Positions 46,681 to 54,614 of a DNA stretch of 64,000 nt are shown here, piece after piece. The stretch is from the NCBI RefSeq assembly GCF_019749375.1, contig NZ_JACWFE010000001.1, positions 186,001 to 250,000 on the forward strand, given 5' to 3'. The notes below the pieces were generated by a model. That model did not search any database and was not told the DNA's origin. It saw only the letters and a list, made by a program, of their open reading frames with translations. Every line of letters begins with the position of its first letter. Position 1 is the first letter of the stretch. Origin of the DNA: Bacillus sp. S/N-304-OC-R1. Its GTDB lineage: Bacteria > Bacillota > Bacilli > Bacillales > Cytobacillaceae. Position numbers and translations under genes: made by a program.

Positions 46681-47475
46681 TTAAGTTAAAAGTGCTCTGT
46701 CGCTGGCCATTTTCGAACCGCGTATTCGCTGAAACTCATTTAGCAGCTGTTCAATTGTCAGGTTCCCTTTATGATCTTCGTCAACCTGTAAAATGATTTG
46801 TCCCTTATCCATCATAATTAATCGATTGCCTAAATCAAGCGCCTGCTGCATATTGTGAGTAACCATAAGAGTAGTAAGATTATATTTTTCCACAATTTCC
46901 TTCGTTAAGTTTGTAATCAGCTCAGCTCTAGCAGGATCTAGTGCTGCAGTATGCTCATCAAGCAGGAGAATGGAAGGTTCTGTAAAGGTAGCCATTAATA
47001 ACGACAAAGCCTGTCTTTCTCCTCCAGACAGCAATCCAACCTTTGCAGTTAGACGGTTTTCTAAACCAAGATGAAGTGTTTCAAGAACCTCTTGGAAGTA
47101 TTCCTTCCGCTTCTTTGTTACCCCTTTTTTTAACGTTCTTTTTTTATTCCTGGAGTATGCCATTGCTAAATTTTCTTCAATCGTCATACTCGGAGCAGTA
47201 CCAGCCATTGGGTCTTGAAAAACTCTGCCGATTAGCTTAGCTCTATTATATTCCGACATCAACGTGACATTTTGTCCGTCAATCGCAACAGAGCCAACAT
47301 CTGGAATCATAACACCGGAAATCATATTCATTAACGTGGATTTCCCCGCACCATTACTGCCAATAACCGTAACAAAGTCCCCTTTATTTAAAGTTAAATT
47401 AATCTTATCTAGAGCAATTTTTTCATCAGGTGTCCCTTCATTAAATACTTTATGAATAGATTTCAGCTCAAGCAT
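46681..47475 (-). CDS. ABC transporter ATP-binding protein (TrpXYZ type)
   Basis: A 264-residue ATPase. Walker A IGSNGAGKSTLMN, signature LSGGERQALSLLM, Walker B SILLLDEHTAAL and H-loop MVTHNMQQAL. It overlaps the permease gene by 8 bases. It powers the importer formed with the next two genes upstream. Confidence 0.92.
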   Translation of the reverse strand: MLELKSIHKVFNEGTPDEKIALDKINLTLNKGDFVTVIGSNGAGKSTLMNMISGVMIPDVGSVAIDGQNVTLMSEYNRAKLIGRVFQDPMAGTAPSMTIEENLAMAYSRNKKRTLKKGVTKKRKEYFQEVLETLHLGLENRLTAKVGLLSGGERQALSLLMATFTEPSILLLDEHTAALDPARAELITNLTKEIVEKYNLTTLMVTHNMQQALDLGNRLIMMDKGQIILQVDEDHKGNLTIEQLLNEFQRIRGSKMASDRALLT

Positions 47476-48481
47476 CTGCCTCCCCCTTTCTTTCAGAAGG
47501 AATATTGCTTAAAGCCAAACTTTCCGCCTGTTTTCTTGCCTTCCTTTTCTTCTCTTTTGTTGAGTCAATGATTTTTGGCATTATTAGAGCTAGGATAACA
47601 ATAGTAGCAGTAATTAGCTTCATATCCCCAGGTTCAAGGAAATCAACCCTTAAAGCAAGCGTTACTACAATTCGGTAAATGATCGCACCGCCGATTACAG
47701 CAAGAGTTGTTCTGGCGATAGTTTTTGTGCCAAATAATGCCTCACCAATAATAACTGAAGCCAAACCAATAATAATCATTCCAATACCCATACCAACATC
47801 TGCAAAACCGCCTTGTTGAGCAATTAGTGCTCCGGAAAAGGCAACCATTGAGTTTGCAAGTCCGAGCCCTAGAATGACCGTTAAATTTGTGTTAGCAGAA
47901 AGACTTCTAATCATTCTCTTGTTGTCACCGGTTGCTCTGATTGCAAGACCAATTTCCGTTTGCAAAAACTTATCGGTGAGGAATTTAATTATAAAGGTAA
48001 CAATGATCATGAAGATTAAGATTCCCCATGTCCTAGGCAGGCTATCCCCAAGTCCAACGCTGGAAAGAATGCTATTAAAAATGGAGTCTAACCCGGTTTT
48101 ATCCCATGTGTCTCTTACTTTTGTCATCGCTGTTTCTGTATTTAACAGCGGAACATTTGATTTCCCCATTATTCGGAGATTAATTGAATAGAGTGCAATC
48201 ATCATTAATATTCCCGAAAGAAGCGCATTGATTTTACCAAACGTATGAAGGACGCCTGTTATACAACCTGCTGCAAATCCTGCAATTAATGCTAGTACAG
48301 TTGCAAGAAATGGGTTCACACCACTAACAATCAATGTTGCAGAAACAGCTGCACCCGTTACAAAGCTTCCATCTACCGTTAAGTCTGGAAAATCGAGCAC
48401 TCGGAAAGATAAATATACTCCGAGTGCCATGATTGCATAAATAATTCCAGCTTCAAACGCTCCAAATACTGCAGTGAACAT
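47468..48481 (-). CDS. ABC transporter permease (TrpXYZ type)
   Basis: A 337-residue membrane protein of the LivH/BPD_transp_2 family with about 8-9 hydrophobic segments. LDFPDLTVDGSFVTGAAVSA near the N-terminus and RATGDNKRMIRSL in the cytoplasmic loop are typical of permeases that pair with ABC_sub_bind lipoproteins. The C-terminal tail is highly charged. Confidence 0.9.
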   Translation of the reverse strand: MFTAVFGAFEAGIIYAIMALGVYLSFRVLDFPDLTVDGSFVTGAAVSATLIVSGVNPFLATVLALIAGFAAGCITGVLHTFGKINALLSGILMMIALYSINLRIMGKSNVPLLNTETAMTKVRDTWDKTGLDSIFNSILSSVGLGDSLPRTWGILIFMIIVTFIIKFLTDKFLQTEIGLAIRATGDNKRMIRSLSANTNLTVILGLGLANSMVAFSGALIAQQGGFADVGMGIGMIIIGLASVIIGEALFGTKTIARTTLAVIGGAIIYRIVVTLALRVDFLEPGDMKLITATIVILALIMPKIIDSTKEKKRKARKQAESLALSNIPSERKGEADA

Positions 48482-48499
48482 TAAGAATCACACCCTCTA

Positions 48500-49522
48500 T
48501 TATTCGCCTTCATAGAATTCTGCAATTTTCTCCCACTCCTGCTTCACTGCAAGACCTTGTTCTTCAGCCGCTTTTTTATTAATCATTAGAGTTAGGCTGC
48601 TTGGAAGCTCTACAGGTATTTCAGATGGCTTTTTATTTCCTTTTAAAATTTCAGCTGCCATTTTTCCAGTTTGGTAGCCTAAGTCATAATAACTGAATCC
48701 ACTAGCTGCAACCGCACCGCGTTTCATTGAGTCAAGTTCGCCAACGAATAGCGGCAGCTTCTTACTATTAGCAACTGATATGACCGATTCTAAAGCTGAA
48801 ACAACTGTATTATCTGTAGGCACATAAATAGCATCAACTCTGCCAACTAAAGATTCTGTAGCCTGTTTGACTTCTGCAGAAGTTGAAACGGATGCTTCCA
48901 CGATACTTGCACCTTTCGCCTCAGCAAGTTTTTTTACTTCTGCTACCTGCACTTCTGAGTTTTGCTCACCTGCATTATAAATAACTCCAATTTTCTTTGC
49001 ACCAGCTTCATCAGTTATAAAATTGATCGTTTTTGCAGTACCCTCTGGATGGTTGTCTGTCGTACCTGTTATATTAGCACCCGGCTTATCGAATGCTTCC
49101 ACGAGACCTGCCCCAACCGGGTCTGTAACAGATGTAAATAAGATTGGAATATCTTTTGTGGCATTAAGAGCACTAACTGCGCTCGGAGTGGCATTAGCAA
49201 AAATCAGATCAACCTTATCACCAACGAAGTTATTGGCTATCGTTTGCGTATTATTCATGTCTGCTTGAGCGTTTTGAAAATTATATTCTACATTTTCCCC
49301 TTCAATAAAACCTTCATCTTGCAACGCCTTTTTAAATCCTTCTGTTGCAGCATCTAATGATGGATGCGCAACAAATTGCGAAATACCAATCTTATAGCTT
49401 TTTTCTACCTTTTCTCCTTTTGAAGAATTTGATGGTTCATTTGATGCCTCTTTTCCACATCCGCCTAGTACTAGCAGCCCGGCTGCTAATAAAAAGGACA
49501 TCGCTTTAAAAGACTTTTTCAT
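48500..49522 (-). CDS. Substrate-binding lipoprotein, TrpX/ABC_sub_bind family
   Basis: A 340-residue binding protein. A lipoprotein signal peptide ends at LLVLGGC (Cys about 22), then a linker and the two-lobe fold with IGISQFVAHPSLDAATEGFK, FANATPSAVSALNATKDIPI, FTSVTDPVGAGLVE and VYVPTDNTVVSALE-like segments. TrpX-type members import tryptophan or tyrosine. Among these aromatic catabolic genes an aromatic ligand is likely, but it is not shown. Confidence 0.87.
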   Translation of the reverse strand: MKKSFKAMSFLLAAGLLVLGGCGKEASNEPSNSSKGEKVEKSYKIGISQFVAHPSLDAATEGFKKALQDEGFIEGENVEYNFQNAQADMNNTQTIANNFVGDKVDLIFANATPSAVSALNATKDIPILFTSVTDPVGAGLVEAFDKPGANITGTTDNHPEGTAKTINFITDEAGAKKIGVIYNAGEQNSEVQVAEVKKLAEAKGASIVEASVSTSAEVKQATESLVGRVDAIYVPTDNTVVSALESVISVANSKKLPLFVGELDSMKRGAVAASGFSYYDLGYQTGKMAAEILKGNKKPSEIPVELPSSLTLMINKKAAEEQGLAVKQEWEKIAEFYEGE

Positions 49523-49559
49523 TACATAAAACCCCCTCTTTTATATAAAATATTTAACA

Positions 49560-49573
49560 CTGCTATATAGCAG
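49560..49573 (-). repeat. Palindrome in the ABC operon leader
   Basis: CTGCTATATAGCAG is a perfect 14-bp palindrome about 38 bases before the lipoprotein gene start. It could be a regulator site or a small RNA hairpin. Confidence 0.45.
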
Positions 49574-49671
49574 CGTGAACTACCTATGTATAAAGATTCA
49601 TTACCAATGGTCTTTACTATAAATCTAAATTTATATGATAAATAACATTGATATCGTAATTATATCGTTAT

Positions 49672-49699
49672 ATTATCATTTTAATAAGGAAATAGTCAA
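49672..49699 (-). promoter_or_regulatory. Predicted sigma-A promoter of the ABC operon
   Basis: On the minus strand TTGACT, 16 bases, GATAAT, each one base off consensus. Confidence 0.6.
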
Positions 49700-49829
49700 T
49701 AATATTCAAAAAATTTAATATATTTAGATTAATATATAATGAGTATGTAAGCAAGAAGAAAAGCATACAACACTCAGTATGCTTATAATATAAGCCCTTC
49801 TCCTTTTATAAGGATGGAATGGTATTTTA

Positions 49830-50705
49830 CTATTCAACTATATAGGGATGATCAAGCACATCATAATTGACATTTTTATGCTTAATCTCATTTCCGTCTT
49901 TAAATACACTTTCAAAAAAGCGGGAGGCTGGCTCTGCTAGTTCTTTGTAATAATCACTGAAAAGGGATGCAGCATAACTACCAAGCCATTTCTCTGGTAA
50001 TAATTCTTCCGGCAGTCCTGGGTCAACAAAGAGAAACTTTCTATATTCATGGACAAGCTTTGCTCGTTCTACAAAGCATTCTGCTTCAGACATATGACCT
50101 TTTTGAATTTTATTTTTATCGATAATATATTTTTGACTGTATTCGGAAATGAAAGCTTGATATTTTGCATTGATCTCCTCTAGATTCCAGCTTTTTTCGA
50201 TAATACGGATATCCTCATGGGGACCGGTATACGTAGCAATAAAGAAATCAACATACTCGCAAATATTATATTTCTCTATTAAATCCATCACTTGTTTTTC
50301 AAGATTATTAGCTGAAATCCAACAGCTATTAGATAACGAGCCGAAACCGCTCCACACAAGCTCTTTTCTAAGTTCATCCCTAACTGTACGGATTTCCTCA
50401 GGAATCGTATACATTAATATTCTCCATTGCCCGTCCCATTTTTCCGGTGTTAGCTTAAATATTCTCTTTGCCGCTTCATCAATTCGATTTTGTCCACGCT
50501 CAGTTAATGAATAGTAGCTTTTGTTACCAACCTTGTCTGCCCGGACCCATCCTTGCTTATTCATTCTAGAAATCGCAGCTCTAACAGATTGATCATTATG
50601 TCCGAATTCACTTAATAAGCGAATTAAGCTTCCAATCCAAATTTTACTTCCGTAATGAGAAATATAATCGCCATATAAAGTAAATATCATTGATCTAGTA
50701 TTCAA
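49830..50705 (-). CDS. paaX: PaaX-family transcriptional repressor
   Basis: A 291-residue regulator. An N-terminal winged helix (SMIFTLYGDYI, WIGSLIRLLSEFG, VRAAISRMNKQGWV, then SYYSLTERGQNRI) is followed by the PaaX middle and C-terminal domains (WDGQWRILMYTIPEE, RDELRKELVWSGFGSLSNSC). PaaX represses phenylacetate genes and is released by phenylacetyl-CoA. It is transcribed in the same direction as, and downstream of, the paa genes, with its own gap of about 175 bases. Confidence 0.9.
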   Translation of the reverse strand: MNTRSMIFTLYGDYISHYGSKIWIGSLIRLLSEFGHNDQSVRAAISRMNKQGWVRADKVGNKSYYSLTERGQNRIDEAAKRIFKLTPEKWDGQWRILMYTIPEEIRTVRDELRKELVWSGFGSLSNSCWISANNLEKQVMDLIEKYNICEYVDFFIATYTGPHEDIRIIEKSWNLEEINAKYQAFISEYSQKYIIDKNKIQKGHMSEAECFVERAKLVHEYRKFLFVDPGLPEELLPEKWLGSYAASLFSDYYKELAEPASRFFESVFKDGNEIKHKNVNYDVLDHPYIVE

Positions 50706-50837
50706 CTGAATTCAATCCTCTTTTCAACTATAAAACCATTTAAGAAAAATACCTAATACTTTTAAACTAAAAAACTACATAATATTTTGATAAATATCCT
50801 ATCTTTAATTCCTTGTCTGTTATCCCAAACAAAGAGA

Positions 50838-50862
50838 CGAGCACCTAAAGGTAAAGTGCTCG
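50838..50862 (-). terminator. Terminator of the paa operon
   Basis: CGAGCAC pairs with GTGCTCG around an 11-base loop, after the enoyl-CoA hydratase gene. Confidence 0.6.
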
Positions 50863-50880
50863 CGATAATTTAATTGCTCT

Positions 50881-51660
50881 TTATCTCCCTTTAAAATTTG
50901 GCTTTCTTTTTTCCTGAAAAGCCTTCATGCCTTCTTTCTGATCTTCAGTTGAAAATAATAAATAGAAATTTTTCCGTTCGAAATGCATGCCTTCTTCTAT
51001 AGGTGCATCCACTGCTTTCAGTACCGATTCCTTAATTAATCTGATAGAGATCGGTGCTTGAGCAGCTATGTGTCTAGCAATCTTTAAGGTTTCCTCCATT
51101 AGTACTTCTTTAGCAAACAAACCATTGACGATTCCAAAATGGAGTGCTTCCCTTGCTAGGATTCGTTTTCCGGTAAATAGCCATTCCATCGCTTTTGTTT
51201 TCCCGACTAACTTTGTTAATCTTTGAGTGCCACCAGCTCCAGGCATAACACCCAGATTTACTTCAGGGAAACCAAATTCTGCATCGTCTGCTGCATAAAG
51301 CAGATCACAGCAAAGCGCCAACTCAAAGCCACCGCCTAATGCAAACCCTTGCACAGCTCCAATGATCGGTTTCTTTATCCTTGCCAAACGATCCCAATCT
51401 TTAAATTGGTTGCGGAGCTCAAAATCTATAGCATGATCAGCAGCCATTTCATCAATATCGGCCCCTGCTGCGAACGCTCTTCCATTCCCGCTCAAAACAA
51501 TGACTTTAACCTCTTCATGTTCATCAAATTCTTCGATTACCGACAATATTTCCGACACCATTTGGCGATTGATGGCGTTAAGCACCTTTGGACGGTTTAA
51601 GGCTATGAATCCAAGCTTCCCTTCTACGGCAGCTTCAATATATTCATAGACTTTACTCAT
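50881..51660 (-). CDS. Enoyl-CoA hydratase/isomerase (PaaF/PaaG-like)
   Basis: A crotonase-family protein of about 259 residues. LNRPKVLNAINRQMV (about 20), AFAAGADIDEMA (oxyanion hole, about 65), AVQGFALGGGFELALCCDLL (about 97) and GVMPGAGGTQRLTKLVG with a Glu region. In phenylacetate breakdown such enzymes isomerise the epoxide to the oxepin (PaaG) or hydrate enoyl-CoA (PaaF). Which of the two cannot be decided. ATG 51660 (GAGGAAGTTG before it) is preferred over 51675; it overlaps the EthD gene end. Confidence 0.85.
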   Translation of the reverse strand: MSKVYEYIEAAVEGKLGFIALNRPKVLNAINRQMVSEILSVIEEFDEHEEVKVIVLSGNGRAFAAGADIDEMAADHAIDFELRNQFKDWDRLARIKKPIIGAVQGFALGGGFELALCCDLLYAADDAEFGFPEVNLGVMPGAGGTQRLTKLVGKTKAMEWLFTGKRILAREALHFGIVNGLFAKEVLMEETLKIARHIAAQAPISIRLIKESVLKAVDAPIEEGMHFERKNFYLLFSTEDQKEGMKAFQEKRKPNFKGR

Positions 51661-51961
51661 CAACTTCCTCACCAATCATTAAGGTTATTAGATCACCAGC
51701 GAATTTCATGGCATCCTTGCCAGAAGCCTTCCCTTCATCTGTTCTCATAGCTGTTTGCAGTGCTTCCATACTGTCATATTGCATTTCACACATTAAATAA
51801 TACTTTCCTTCTCCTCCCATTGGACTCCCGACAATTTTTGTCACTATCATGTTTCGAAGACCTGGGATTTTTGCAGTAAGGGGAGCATGTGTTTCAAAAT
51901 AATGCTTATCAAATGCCTCTTTATTTTCAGGATGTTTGTATAAAGCGATTAATTTTGCCAT
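51653..51961 (-). CDS. EthD-family protein
   Basis: A 102-residue ferredoxin-like-fold protein, LIALYKHPENKEAFDKHYFE with TKIVGSPMGGEGKYYLMCEM. The EthD domain family includes small proteins found beside oxygenases and polyketide cyclases. It sits between paaC and the hydratase gene in place of the usual paaD/paaE, so it may support the epoxidase or deal with its reactive product. That role is inferred from position only. Confidence 0.8.
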   Translation of the reverse strand: MAKLIALYKHPENKEAFDKHYFETHAPLTAKIPGLRNMIVTKIVGSPMGGEGKYYLMCEMQYDSMEALQTAMRTDEGKASGKDAMKFAGDLITLMIGEEVDE

Positions 51962-52092
51962 ATTATTTTCTTCCTTCCTATTGTTTATTTTTTATTAACC
52001 ATCTCTAAATCAACAATTAATATAGAGTCACTTTCTGAAGCGCTTCAACTAAATCTTCAATTATCTTACTCAGTTTATTAAAACCCTTTATC

Positions 52093-52908
52093 CTACCAGC
52101 TTGCAGCAGGATCTATGTTGTAAACTTCAGAAAGAACAGCTAGAGCAGCAGACAAATCCTCTATGTGTTCACCAATTCGTCCATTTCCACTCTTCATTCC
52201 GAATGATTCAGGCATCGAAAGATTAACTGATTCAAAGATTGGAACCATGCTCGATTTCCATCTTTGCTTTAGCGTATCCTCGCTTTCTATTAATCCGTGT
52301 TTATTCATTTCGCTTCCCATTAGCCCTAGAGTTAGTACACCATCGAAGTCATCAAATACTTTTTTTATAGCCTCGTCCATTCTTTTTCTCGACTCACCCC
52401 CAGCGTTCATTAACTGGATAAACCACGTTTTCCAATGCAGCAGATGATAAAATAGCTCCATATTAACTTTTATAGCGATTTGTGAAAGTGGCTCATATGC
52501 GGAGTTTTTCAAGGAGTCCATACGGATTTTTTTTGACTGTACATAGAAGTAATTTCTCACGACTGCAAATGCCCAATCATACCGAGGGTGAGATAAATAG
52601 TGACCCGGACCGTTAACCATTTCTAGAAGTACTGCATTCCTTCTGCCTTCAGCGGGTCTAGAATGGGCTAAATCATCAACATTCCCTTCACCTAGATCTT
52701 CGAGCAGCTTATAAAACATAGCCGCATGCCCCATTGTGTCTTGGCTAATGGAAGAAAACGCAACATCTTCCTCTATATGAGGAGCAAGCCCTAGCCATTC
52801 ACTCCCACGATAAGCGAGAATGAAATCATCGTCAGCAAGCTGAAATAAAAGTGCTGTTAATGCTGATTTATATGCAGAGTCTAATGATGAAATATCACTC
52901 TTGTTCAC
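52093..52908 (-). CDS. paaC: Phenylacetyl-CoA 1,2-epoxidase subunit PaaC
   Basis: A 271-residue ferritin-like protein: LLFQLADDDFILAYRGSEWL, AFSSISQDTMGHAAMFYKLL and RYDWAFAVVRNYFYVQSK. PaaC is the structural partner of PaaA in the multicomponent oxygenase. Its start overlaps the end of paaB by 14 bases. Confidence 0.92.
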   Translation of the reverse strand: MNKSDISSLDSAYKSALTALLFQLADDDFILAYRGSEWLGLAPHIEEDVAFSSISQDTMGHAAMFYKLLEDLGEGNVDDLAHSRPAEGRRNAVLLEMVNGPGHYLSHPRYDWAFAVVRNYFYVQSKKIRMDSLKNSAYEPLSQIAIKVNMELFYHLLHWKTWFIQLMNAGGESRKRMDEAIKKVFDDFDGVLTLGLMGSEMNKHGLIESEDTLKQRWKSSMVPIFESVNLSMPESFGMKSGNGRIGEHIEDLSAALAVLSEVYNIDPAASW

Positions 52909-53251
52909 CTTTTTTCACTCCTCCCCAAGACAAAATTTCTTTTTCATCTAGCATTGTTTGTTCGTATTGACGCCATTTTTTTCGTAAATAACCATATCCC
53001 TTTGTATTGCGATAATCCTTATTATCTAGCCGCTTTAATGATTGTTTTTCTTCAGGGGACATCTTTCGAATCTCCGAAGATTTAACAACCCAAATATCCG
53101 ATACTGGCTCTCTCCTCATGAAATTTTCCTGTGCCATTACGAGTGCAAGCTCATGATTTGGAGCAAGCAAGGAAAATTGATATTGCATTGGGGATGTATC
53201 GGTTCTTTTACTAAACACTTCGAATTCCTGATAAAACCCTTCATTAGCCAA
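52895..53251 (-). CDS. paaB: Phenylacetyl-CoA 1,2-epoxidase subunit PaaB
   Basis: A 118-residue protein, FYQEFEVFSKRTDTSPMQYQ with LLAPNHELALVMAQENFMRR and VSDIWVVKSSEI, the pattern of PaaB, the small subunit that bridges the PaaAC complex. It follows paaA with a gap of 75 bases. Confidence 0.92.
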   Translation of the reverse strand: MANEGFYQEFEVFSKRTDTSPMQYQFSLLAPNHELALVMAQENFMRREPVSDIWVVKSSEIRKMSPEEKQSLKRLDNKDYRNTKGYGYLRKKWRQYEQTMLDEKEILSWGGVKKGEQE

Positions 53252-53326
53252 AAGGTCTCCTCCAATCTTAATAATTTCTTGACATCTGTCTTCTGTAAAG
53301 AAGCTTTTTAAATGCTTTTAGTGAGG

Positions 53327-54286
53327 TTACTTCACTCCAGTTAGTGCGTCACGTACCCATTGATTTTCAACATATGTGGTTTGCCTCAGCTCTAATCGCT
53401 CTTTCGATTTTGGTCCATTATTCTTAACTATTTCTTTAAAGCGTGACCAATCAGGCTGCTGATAAATCCATTTTTGCTGTTCATTATCATAGTGCATCGT
53501 TTCATCAGGCAATGTTAATCCAAGGGATAATACGCGAGGAATGTATTTTGAAAAGAAATCCTGTCTTAGTTCTTCATTCGTTTTTGTCCGAATTCGATAT
53601 TTGATCGTTATATCTTGTTTTGAAGTACCGGTTGTTGTAGAATCTGCTGGGCCAAAAAACATTAGGAGTGCTTCCCACCAACGATTAATGGAATCCTGCA
53701 CCATCTCCCTTTGCTCCTTTGTTCCTTCTGCCAATGCCATTATTATTGACTCACCATGCTGTGCATGAAAAACTTCCTCAGCGCAAATTCTTTTTAATGC
53801 CCGTGCATATGGTCCATACGAAGCGTCAAGCATATTAGTTTGTGAAATTATTGCCGCTCCATCAACAAGCCAGCCAATTAATCCCGCATCACCCCAGGTC
53901 GGCGCTTCCATATGAAATACATTATGAAATTTTAGTCTTCCGTTAAATAAATCTTGCATAATATCTTCCCGCGTCTTACCAAATGGCTTCATCAAATCTT
54001 CGGCGACTCTTAAAAGTAATTGCCCGTGTCCCATTTCATCCTGAACCTTTGCCATAATACCGAGCTTTCTTTTTAAAGAAGGCGCTTTTGGAACCCATTC
54101 CTTTTCTGGCAATGCCCCCATTATTTCACTTATTCCATGCATTGAAATTAATTTTATTAGCGTGATGCGATAATCGTCTGGCATCCAATCGTCTGCCTCT
54201 ATTTTTTCACCGGCATATATTCGATTCATAAAATGAGCATATTTATCCTCTTCCGTTAATAGCTCACCAAAAATAGCTTCCGACAA
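53327..54286 (-). CDS. paaA: Phenylacetyl-CoA 1,2-epoxidase catalytic subunit PaaA
   Basis: A diiron oxygenase subunit of about 319 residues. DDWMPDDYRITLIKLISMHG, the diiron EDEMGH-type motif in IMAKVQDEMGHGQLLLRVAE, and the second EExxH set in KRICAEEVFHAQHGESII. It epoxidises the ring of phenylacetyl-CoA. I place the start at TTG 54286 (GGGGGTGA before it); the open frame reaches 54328. A perfect inverted repeat lies 24 bases upstream. No paaD, paaE, paaK or paaZ is seen in the window. Confidence 0.92.
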   Translation of the reverse strand: MSEAIFGELLTEEDKYAHFMNRIYAGEKIEADDWMPDDYRITLIKLISMHGISEIMGALPEKEWVPKAPSLKRKLGIMAKVQDEMGHGQLLLRVAEDLMKPFGKTREDIMQDLFNGRLKFHNVFHMEAPTWGDAGLIGWLVDGAAIISQTNMLDASYGPYARALKRICAEEVFHAQHGESIIMALAEGTKEQREMVQDSINRWWEALLMFFGPADSTTTGTSKQDITIKYRIRTKTNEELRQDFFSKYIPRVLSLGLTLPDETMHYDNEQQKWIYQQPDWSRFKEIVKNNGPKSKERLELRQTTYVENQWVRDALTGVK

Positions 54287-54309
54287 AACAGTCACCCCCA
54301 AAAAAATTT

Positions 54310-54327
54310 TGACGTTTACTAACGTCA
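54310..54327. promoter_or_regulatory. Perfect inverted repeat before paaA, PaaX operator candidate
   Basis: TGACGTT-TACT-AACGTCA, 7-bp arms with a 4-base spacer, 24 bases before the paaA start. A repressor here would block the start of transcription. Confidence 0.6.
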
Positions 54328-54368
54328 TATGATAAAAATAAATCTATATCTAGTGGTATTTTTATATA

Positions 54369-54382
54369 ACGTTTATTTACCG
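54369..54382. promoter_or_regulatory. Second PaaX-like element before paaA
   Basis: ACGTTTATTTACCG differs by one base from ACGTTTATTTAACG before the phenylalanine dehydrogenase gene (46533-46546). Confidence 0.45.
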
Positions 54383-54614
54383 CTCTATTTATTATGTGTC
54401 ATATTTTTAACACAAAGATACCGTGGAAATGGTAAAAAGTCAATTAGTTTTCTGAAAATTTTTTATTTTTATTTAATTATATTTTATACATTTTCAACGA
54501 GTAATAAAAAATAGTGATTATCCTTTTTATAATAGAACCAGCCTATGCTATATTTAAATAGATACAATTTTGTTGGTTAAATATGTACATAGGAGAAATG
54601 GAGGAAGTTATGAC

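Larger units (their letters stand above)
49523..49829. other. Leader and promoter region of the TrpX-type ABC operon
   Basis: A 307-base gap holding a predicted promoter (49672-49699) and a palindrome (49560-49573). The transcribed leader of about 140 bases has no recognised T-box or riboswitch core. Confidence 0.5.
54287..54614. other. Divergent paaA / peptidase promoter region
   Basis: A 328-base AT-rich gap with two PaaX-like elements (54310-54327 and 54369-54382). A 61-codon plus-strand frame at 54329-54514 has no ribosome site and is not called. Confidence 0.5.

Noticed and set aside
49523..49829. A T-box or amino-acid riboswitch before the TrpX-type operon
   Set aside because: No T-box consensus, specifier loop or terminator/antiterminator pair was found in the leader.
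54329..54514. A 61-codon hydrophobic plus-strand frame upstream of the peptidase gene
   Set aside because: It is AT-rich with low-complexity hydrophobic residues, covers the paaA control region and lacks a ribosome site.
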